The position numbers and the translations under genes are program-made. Shown here piece after piece: positions 58,291-64,000 of a DNA stretch of 64,000 nt (position 1 is its first letter; each line of letters opens with the position of its first letter). This stretch comes from Epiperipatus broadwayi (taxonomy: Eukaryota; Onychophora; Udeonychophora; Euonychophora; Peripatidae): positions 1 through 64,000 of the forward strand of contig JAQFVV010013390.1 of NCBI GenBank assembly GCA_028023455.1, given 5' to 3'. The notes below the pieces were generated by a model. It ran no database searches. It saw only the letters and a program-made list of their open reading frames with translations, and was not told the origin of the DNA.

Positions 58291-58415
58291 CTTTGGATTC
58301 TAAAAGTTCAGGCACATTGTTCCAAAATTCAAAGCACCTCATTGATAAAAGTCATAAATTTGAAGCTAGTCTAGTGGTATTGAATAGGACATATAGAATA
58401 GGTATTTATTAAGTA
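58291..58415 (+). repeat. Divergent family C copy with hammerhead-like trace
   Basis: CTCATTGATAAAAGTCATAA then GCTAGTCTAG and ATTGAATAGG follows the family C order (CTGATGAAAGTCACAAGC...CTAGTCTGGG). The core reads UUGAUAA and GAAA is GAAG. A decayed relative. Confidence 0.45.
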
Positions 58416-58942
58416 ACTGTCCTCTTAATAATTTCAACTATTTTCAATTGACACCAGGATGAAAGTCTCCAGTTTATATCACATTTCTCTGATCTTTTCC
58501 ACATTCTACTAACGAATTTCCTCAAGTTATATATCCATTCCAGACATGATCTCTTTCTAGATATTTTACAAACTATTGGAGTTCAATTCAAGACTCCAAT
58601 GAATTATATTTTCCTAGTTCAGAAATTAAACTTCAGGAATGAACAAAAATGCAGGCTAATTAATATGTGGTCCGTGTCTCTTTTATGATGCTTATAAGAG
58701 ATCAACAGGGTTATCTTTTAAGATGATGATGCTTTAATTTGTTTAGCCATATATGAGTTGTAAAGTATGTGAAGATAATGATACAAATTTTGGATAGATA
58801 ACCAAGTCATCTAACTTAAATCTTACTGAGCGTTTGAGGACTATTCTTGAATAAAATTTAATATTCTCCACTACCATCTCTAAGAAAATTTAAAATGCTT
58901 CTTGATGAAAAAATATTTTATATTCCTTTAAATACTAATTAA
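58416..58942. other. AT-rich DNA, no gene recognised
   Basis: No supported ORF or repeat. A CACCAGGATGAAAGTCTCCAG phrase at about 58451 faintly recalls the RTE 3' end but is too short to call. Confidence 0.4.
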
Positions 58943-59128
58943 TAATAATTTACTAAGGCTGTAACCTTAGAAATAAGCGTCTGAAAAATACGAAGGTAGG
59001 GACCTCTATAGGTCTTAAAACACAAGCTTACGATATGAAGAAAAGAGAGAATCATAGACCTATAGAGGTCCCTACCTTCGTATTTTTCAGACGCTTATTT
59101 CTAAGGTTACAGCCTTAGTAAATTATTA
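58943..59128. repeat. Perfect foldback, 73-bp arms
   Basis: 58943-59015 and 59056-59128 are exact inverse copies, 73 of 73 bases, with a 40-nt spacer. No TIR family is recognised. Any transcript would form a perfect long hairpin. Arm length and spacer match the foldback at 21343-21527 although the sequences are unrelated. Confidence 0.95.
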
Positions 59129-60180
59129 CTTAATATAATAATGGGCGTTTAATAAAATTTATAATTACAACTTTAAATACTAATCAAAATTTGCGAAATT
59201 TCAACCCACATAAAATATAATTAATTCATGATGCACATAGAAGACCAACACAGAATTAGTTAATACTGTTATAGGAATTTTTCGTTATTTTTACTAATCA
59301 GTATTTTATCAGAATGACAAAAAAGATCATCAAACAATTCCATAATAAAAATAACACAAAAAGCAATGTGAAAATAAAATCGAATAAGGCTACTGCAAAA
59401 CAAATTTTAACTTTTTTTATTTTTTAATAAATACAGCGATTAGACATACAGCCATGTTGTTTTTTCTCCTTTTAATATTCCCAAAATGCAATGATGTAAA
59501 TTCCATAAACCAAATGAGTAATTTGCTTTTAGATATACCAGAAAATACAGCCTAATGATTATAATACTGCCATGATTAAAATTATTATATATAAAATATC
59601 AAATCATTCCTTCCCCCAACATTGTTTTTTCAGCAATGTTATCTTGTGATGGTTACCTGTATGGTTGTGCCGTTTGAAATTAAGACTTTACACTTATTCA
59701 TAAAGTAACATTACCGTAATAAACAACTGTGGAGGGGGGGGGTGGTGATTTGATATTTTATATTTGAATTTTAAGCTACAGATATCTATTTGATGTGTTT
59801 CATATATATGCACATACGCACTGCCTGAATATGAACAAAGATTGTAGACATGAAAACTATTTTTTTTGTTAATGATCATCATTTTTTCACATGATTGAAT
59901 TTTTTGTGTGGAGAAATCTACTATTATATATATATAATGGAGATACTAATTTCAATAGCATATAAAAACTTACTACTGTCTTAAATATATAACACTCAAG
60001 ATTATAATCATATCACAGAAAATTCTCGTTCCAAATACGTTAATCAGAATTATTTTTGCGAGCAGACTCATAACGAGACCTTTTAAAAAACTTGCCCATA
60101 ATTTTACTTTTCATTTATCAATGCCCATTTATTCAGTTTGACAAAATAATCCCTGTTTTATCTAATCTCCAATCGCCCCA
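59129..60180. other. AT-rich DNA, no gene recognised
   Basis: Contains a GGGGGGGG run at 59734; no supported feature. Confidence 0.5.
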
Positions 60181-60236
60181 CTGCTCTCAGTGCCATCTCA
60201 TATTGCTGACCCACCTGATCACACACATGTTGAAAA

Positions 60237-60305
60237 GATAAATAATCACCAATATACGTATTTCATGCTAAACCAGCAATCATCAGTTGGTCTAGATTAC
60301 TATTC
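60237..60305 (-). ncRNA. Type-I hammerhead ribozyme motif, family A, most complete copy
   Basis: On the minus strand: outer stem I GAAUAGUAAUC, a UAG bulge, ACCAA, core CUGAUGA (60286-60280), stem II UGCU-GGUUU-AGCA closed by U-U, GAAA (60264-60261), stem III as the loopless palindrome AUACGUAU, A as cleavage residue at 60253, then UUGGU and GAUUAUUUAUC closing both parts of stem I. All core residues are present. The only doubtful point is the U-U at the base of stem II where G-C is standard. Confidence 0.75.
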
Positions 60306-60624
60306 CCACACATATATACAATCAGTGCTCAGCTTTATATTAAGATAGCCATTCTTCATACTTTAATGGACAGGCTTCAAACTATTCCAACTCACAACTC
60401 TTCAACCTTCCATTTCATTGAAAATCTGATGATGGAACGTTCAAAGCCCTTGTTAGTGCCAAGGTTGTCATCCTACCCATGTTGACATATTAGTCATTCT
60501 GCCCCCTCATGTACAGAAGAATAATCCATTTATAGATACATATGTGAGGGATGGGCAGACCTTTTACACCCTATTTATACGTGTATTGGTGATTATTTAT
60601 CCTTTCAACATGTGTGTGATCAGG

Positions 60625-60690
60625 TGGGTCAGCAATATGAGATGGCACTGAGAGTAATGGGTCGTGTGAAAGTCTGAGTTCGAATCCTGC
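60625..60690 (+). promoter_or_regulatory. Possible internal pol III promoter of family A
   Basis: TGGGTCAGCAATATGAG at 60625-60641 is an A-box candidate; GAGTTCGAATCCTGC at 60676-60690 fits the B box well. Spacing of about 35 bp between boxes is suitable. Other copies have GTCTGAGTTCAAA in the same place. It supports a SINE-like element driven by pol III. Confidence 0.45.
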
Positions 60691-60760
60691 ATATATTACA
60701 TATATAAATGCAGGTTTAAGCCTGTACAATGTACTAATCTTCAATTGTACATATATTATA

Positions 60761-61107
60761 AATAAATGATCATTGATATCCAAAAAGGCTGAAACTTATT
60801 ATTAGAGGCTATCATAATGCTTAAATTAATTAAGCTAGCTTAAAGTTTATATATTATTTTAAATTAAATATTACTAATTTCAATAACACATAAACGTAAC
60901 TTAGTATTGCCTTGAATATATAACATTTAAAATTACAATCTTGTTATAATAACATTCTCGTTCCAAGAACACTAATCAGGATTATTTTTGCAGGGAGATT
61001 CCTAACAAATCATTTTAATAAATTCGCAAAAAATGTTTACTTAGTAACGTATTTGGAATGAGAACATTCTGTGGTGTAATTATAATATTAAACATTACAT
61101 ATATTCA
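60761..61107. other. AT-rich DNA, nothing recognised
   Basis: The phrase ATTCTCGTTCCAA(A/G)(T/A)AC with (A/T)ATCAG(A/G)ATTATTTTTGC(G/A) near 60955 also occurs near 60025, so this may be another old repeat. Confidence 0.4.
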
Positions 61108-61204
61108 GAGAGGCAAAACTCTCTGGACCACCACTCAGTGCAAGCCAAAGTAATCAATGAATTCAGGAAGGTTTGTGCATAAAATCCCTATCTAGTGCGT
61201 ACTC

Positions 61205-61263
61205 ATCCAATATTCCCAGGCTAGGTTTTAGTTTGTGACTTTTATCAGTGGAGAGCCTTGGAT
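61205..61263 (-). ncRNA. Hammerhead-like motif, family C
   Basis: The outer stem I AUCCAA/UUGGAU is perfect and the inner stem CCA/UGG is intact. The core reads CUGAUAA and GAAA has become AAAA, so the copy is probably dead. Confidence 0.45.
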
Positions 61264-61659
61264 TAGAAAACACTGCATCTAGATCTTAGGATCTAATGCA
61301 ACCCTCCAGCAACCCCTTTTACTTTTTTAGCTAACTATAAAGTTTTGAGTCCAAAATGAAAACGCAATAATGTTTTCAAGCTAAGCTCATTAACTTGTAT
61401 AGTTTTATAGATCTGAACTAAGTTCAATATCCATACTTTTTAGTGTATTTGTTTCTTTAATAACCACAGTCACCATAATATTATTGAGTAGGATTGGTAT
61501 TAAACCATCAAACATCACATGATCACCATTCTTTATGCTTACCCAAGCTGTTTTCACAAAGGCAAAACTCTCCATCCTGTAGCACCACTCAGTGCAGGGC
61601 ACAGTAATCAATGGATTCAGGAAAGTTTGTGCATAAAATCCTTATCTAGCGCCTACTCA

Positions 61660-61720
61660 TGCAATATTCTCAGACTAATTTTTTTTGGCTTGAGGCTTTC
61701 ATCAGTGAGGAGAATTGGAT
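61660..61720 (-). ncRNA. Hammerhead-like motif, family C
   Basis: CUGAUGA at 61705-61699 intact; GAAA replaced by an A-run; AGUC cleavage context kept; the outer stem I has one mismatch. Confidence 0.45.
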
Positions 61721-62103
61721 CTGACAGCTCTGAACCTAGCTCTTAGAATTTTATGCATCTATTGATTACTTACTGTATCCATTGATTACTCTGTCTTGCA
61801 CTATGTGGTGCTATATGGAGAGTTTTGCCTCTGTAAAAACAACTTGTGTAAGCATAAATAATGGTGATCATGTGATGTTTGATGATTAAATACCAATTCT
61901 ACCTAAAAGTATTATGGTGACTGTGGTTAAGTATGTATAGGCAAATGAGTTCAGATCATATGACTATACAAGCTAATGAGATTAGCTTAAAAACATTATT
62001 GTTTTTATTTTGGACTCAAAAATTTTATAGTTACCTAAAAAAAGTAAAAGGTGGTTGCTGTATGGTTGCATTAGATCCTAAGATCAATGTGCAGTGCTCT
62101 CTG

Positions 62104-62162
62104 ATCTAAGGCTCCACACTGATGAAAGCCGCAAGCTAGAAACTAATCTGAATATATTGGAT
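62104..62162 (+). ncRNA. Hammerhead-like motif, family C, best core
   Basis: CUGAUGA at 62119-62125, stem II region A-AGC-CGCAA-GCU-A, GAAA, ACUAAU-C (one change from the ACUAGU palindrome), and outer stem I AUCUAA with UUGGAU. Base pair 10.1-11.1 is A-A rather than G-C, as in the other copies with GAAA. Confidence 0.5.
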
Positions 62163-62330
62163 GAGTAAGCACTAAATAGAAATTTTATGCTCACACCTTC
62201 TGGCATCCATTGATTACTCTGGTATGCACTGAGTTGCACTACTATATGGAGAGTTTGCTTCTATGAAAACAGCTTGTGTAAGCAAAAAGAATGGTGATCA
62301 TGTAATGTTTGACATTACATATTCAAAACA

Positions 62331-62883
62331 GTACTAAGTTATATATATGCTATTAAAATTAGTAATATTTAATTTTAAATATATATGAAATTGTAATCTG
62401 ATTTGACGAATTTGTGAACTAAGATCACCAACAATACTATGTTTTAGCCTTTTTGGATATCAATGTTCATTTATTTATAATATATAAGGTTGGAAGTCAG
62501 GTATAAGTTGAATTTCTATTTTTGTCAGACTGAATAAATGGGCATTTATAAAGGAAAAATAAAATTATTTGCAAGTTTATTAAAATGTCTGCTATGAGAA
62601 TGCCGGCAAAAATAATTCTGAGTAAAGTATTTGGAGAATGGTCTGTAATATGATTATAATGGGATAAACAAGGAGACCTTGCATATATATTTTATGGAAA
62701 CCACATGTGATTTGCTATAGCCAAATTATAGAGTATCAAATAGTATGAACAAAAAAATATTACTCAATTGAGTTTACTCAAAAAATATCAAAGATGAAAC
62801 ATCGCATCTATTAATCTGAAACTTATTTATTTTCTCCTTTGCGCTAACTCTTAAGGAAAACACACCGAAACTAAAGATGAGAT
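62331..62883. other. AT-rich DNA, nothing recognised
   Basis: No supported feature before the SINE insertion site. Confidence 0.45.
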
Positions 62884-63000
62884 GTCTTGCATTGGTGGTC
62901 GAGAGGTCAGCGCGACTGCCTTGCACTTGCAGGCAGTTGCCCGGCTTGCGGGTTCGCGTCCCGGCCGATGCTATGACACTTAAAAAAAAAAAAAAAAAAA
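62884..63000 (+). mobile_element. tRNA-derived SINE with perfect target duplication
   Basis: A GC-rich 83-nt class-II tRNA-like sequence (62889-62971) is followed by CTATGACACTT and 19 A. CTAAAGATGAGAT occurs directly before (62871-62883) and after (63001-63013), a perfect 13-bp target duplication. The element has no body beyond the tRNA, so it is a minimal SINE. It differs sharply in composition from the flanks. The intact duplication and pure A tail indicate recent insertion. Confidence 0.9.
62889..62971 (+). tRNA. tRNA-like head of SINE (Leu/Ser-type, probably non-functional)
   Basis: Acceptor GCATTGG pairs with CCGATGC over all 7 bp; D-stem GTCG/CGAC is perfect. A box TGGTCGAGAGG starts at 62896 and B box GGTTCGCGTCC at 62951. 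The anticodon arm CTGCC-TTGCACT-TGCAG has a mismatch next to the loop. The long variable region is that of leucine or serine tRNAs, yet the loop reads GCA, so no standard identity fits. Retrotransposed copy, not a working tRNA gene. Confidence 0.75.
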
Positions 63001-63013
63001 CTAAAGATGAGAT

Positions 63014-64000
63014 AAATGTTGATTATTATGTTAATAATAATAAAAGTGCACATAATGAAATTATATTTTAAACCCATTATAATATCTAGTACTCACAGAT
63101 TATTATCAAATCTGAAATAAAATAAGTGACATAGGAGAATGAAAATATAAACCACCATCTAAATAATTACAGTAAATTTAAAATATATATAAATAAATAT
63201 AATACAAATTAAATTAATGATTAACCAAATAAGTAAATAAACAATAAAATAAATAAATACCTGATATGAACATTGTAAACTCTCATTTTATTTATGTTGA
63301 AATTGTTTCTAAATACATTTTTATGTAGCCTTGTATTTCTAGATTCTTTTGGAAAAAAATTTTAGGCAGCTAATGAATCTATATCCCACTAAAATTCAGA
63401 TAAGCATATAACATAAAATAGTGTATTAAACAATAACACACATCAGTTTGACCATATATTCTAATTACTATCATTTAATGCATCTGTTTTTCTATTTATA
63501 ATCTATGTTCATTTGATAAATATTTCATTTATAAACTTGGGTAGCAATTTTATATGACTATTTCAAGCTAATATCAATAATTACAATGTTTCTCATAAAT
63601 TACACAGGGATTAATATATCTATCAAATGTTCTGTAGAACATTTTGCCTAATCGTGCTATTTAATTTTATTACCTTTAAAAAGGAAACCATCTTTAGATT
63701 GTATATTTCTCCTATTGCTGTAGTATTTTTTTTTTTTCATATTTTTAACTCCACTTGATATATAAAATAAATAGTGCTATATTCATTAACAATATAATTG
63801 TAATTAGTACATGTTATGAATATCGTACAAGTAAAATGTCTGCTTTTCTAAGATTACATATCGTATATGTTTAATTCACTCATAAAATGTGGAGAATTTG
63901 ATTCTTTAATGCTTTCTTTAATGATTAATCTAGTATATAAATAAATCATAATACCATGATAATCAAATATTTTTTGACAATGTAGAAAAAATAAAAATAG
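63014..64000. other. AT-rich DNA, no gene recognised
   Basis: No supported feature to the window end. Confidence 0.5.

Larger units (their letters stand above)
60181..60760. repeat. Family A unit and a second, plus-oriented start
   Basis: A minus unit spans about 60181-60560, with its hammerhead at 60237-60305. A plus partial unit begins at about 60577 in ATACGTGTA-TTGGTG, that is, within hammerhead stem III, and continues into the pol-III-like part with a B box at 60676-60690. Confidence 0.75.
61108..62330. repeat. Family C cluster: tandem minus copies and inverted plus copy
   Basis: Minus-oriented units at about 61108-61330 and 61500-61760, and a plus-oriented series at about 61770-62330, share GGCAAAACTCTCC, CACTCAGTGCA, ATAAAATCC(T/C)TATCTAG(T/C)GC and ATGGTGATCATGTGATGTTTGA. 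The two minus ribozyme motifs are about 457 bp apart, giving the monomer length. No ORF is convincing. Confidence 0.75.

Noticed and set aside
61519-61746. 75-residue plus and 68-residue minus frames in the family C cluster
   Set aside because: They lie in repeat DNA and are not maintained in the other copies.

Overview
The window looks like nuclear DNA from an AT-rich invertebrate animal, roughly three-quarters A+T by eye. I see no ribosome-binding sites, operons or dense coding, and almost all recognisable coding belongs to retroelements. RTE-clade and Penelope-like elements, Ty3/Gypsy-like elements with very long LTRs, hammerhead-bearing short repeats and one intronless rhodopsin-like GPCR would fit a flatworm or another lophotrochozoan. 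The species cannot be fixed from the sequence alone.

Layout. 1-8222: a non-autonomous LTR retrotransposon (two >2.1-kb LTRs, the left one cut by the window edge) whose only ORF fuses a gag-like coiled coil to an integrase C-terminal tail. 8223-13700: mostly featureless AT-rich DNA. 13701-17007: a nearly intact RTE-type retrotransposon on the minus strand. 18150-19010: a palindromic hammerhead repeat. 19.7-25.2 kb: Penelope-like GIY-YIG fragments, foldback repeats and a possible solo LTR. 25.6-26.1 kb: a second hammerhead-like repeat family. 28.6-33.8 kb: a hammerhead repeat split by a 4.7-kb LTR retrotransposon with 2.04-kb LTRs, almost no interior and a GTAT target duplication. 34035-35042: the only plausible host gene, a divergent 7TM receptor. 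35.9-40.7 kb: a decayed APE-type non-LTR element with zinc-knuckle ORF1. 40.7-45.4 kb: a third LTR element, again with gag-like and integrase-tail ORFs. 48.5-50.1, 51.8-52.2 and 60.2-60.8 kb: clusters of the first hammerhead family. 54.66-55.22 kb: a 5'-truncated RTE copy with a 13-bp target duplication. 56.99-57.38 kb: a long GATA array. 61.1-62.3 kb: a cluster of the second hammerhead-like family. 62.88-63.0 kb: a young tRNA-derived SINE with a 13-bp target duplication.

The main discovery candidate is a set of short repeats carrying minimal type-I hammerhead ribozyme motifs. Family A has the CUGAUGA core, a GUGCU/AGCAC stem II, GAAA, a loopless palindromic stem III and a two-part stem I with compensatory changes between copies. 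Family B is the degenerate hammerheads in Penelope-like remnants. Family C is a second short-repeat family with an AGUC cleavage site, a two-part stem I and an unusual A-A pair closing stem II. Copies repeatedly occur as divergent inverted dimers (minus motif left, plus motif right), and one tandem dimer has a 211-bp period. This resembles schistosome Sm-alpha elements and animal retrozymes, which are known to carry type-I hammerheads. The family identities, the inverted-dimer architecture and the family C variant are what deserve follow-up.
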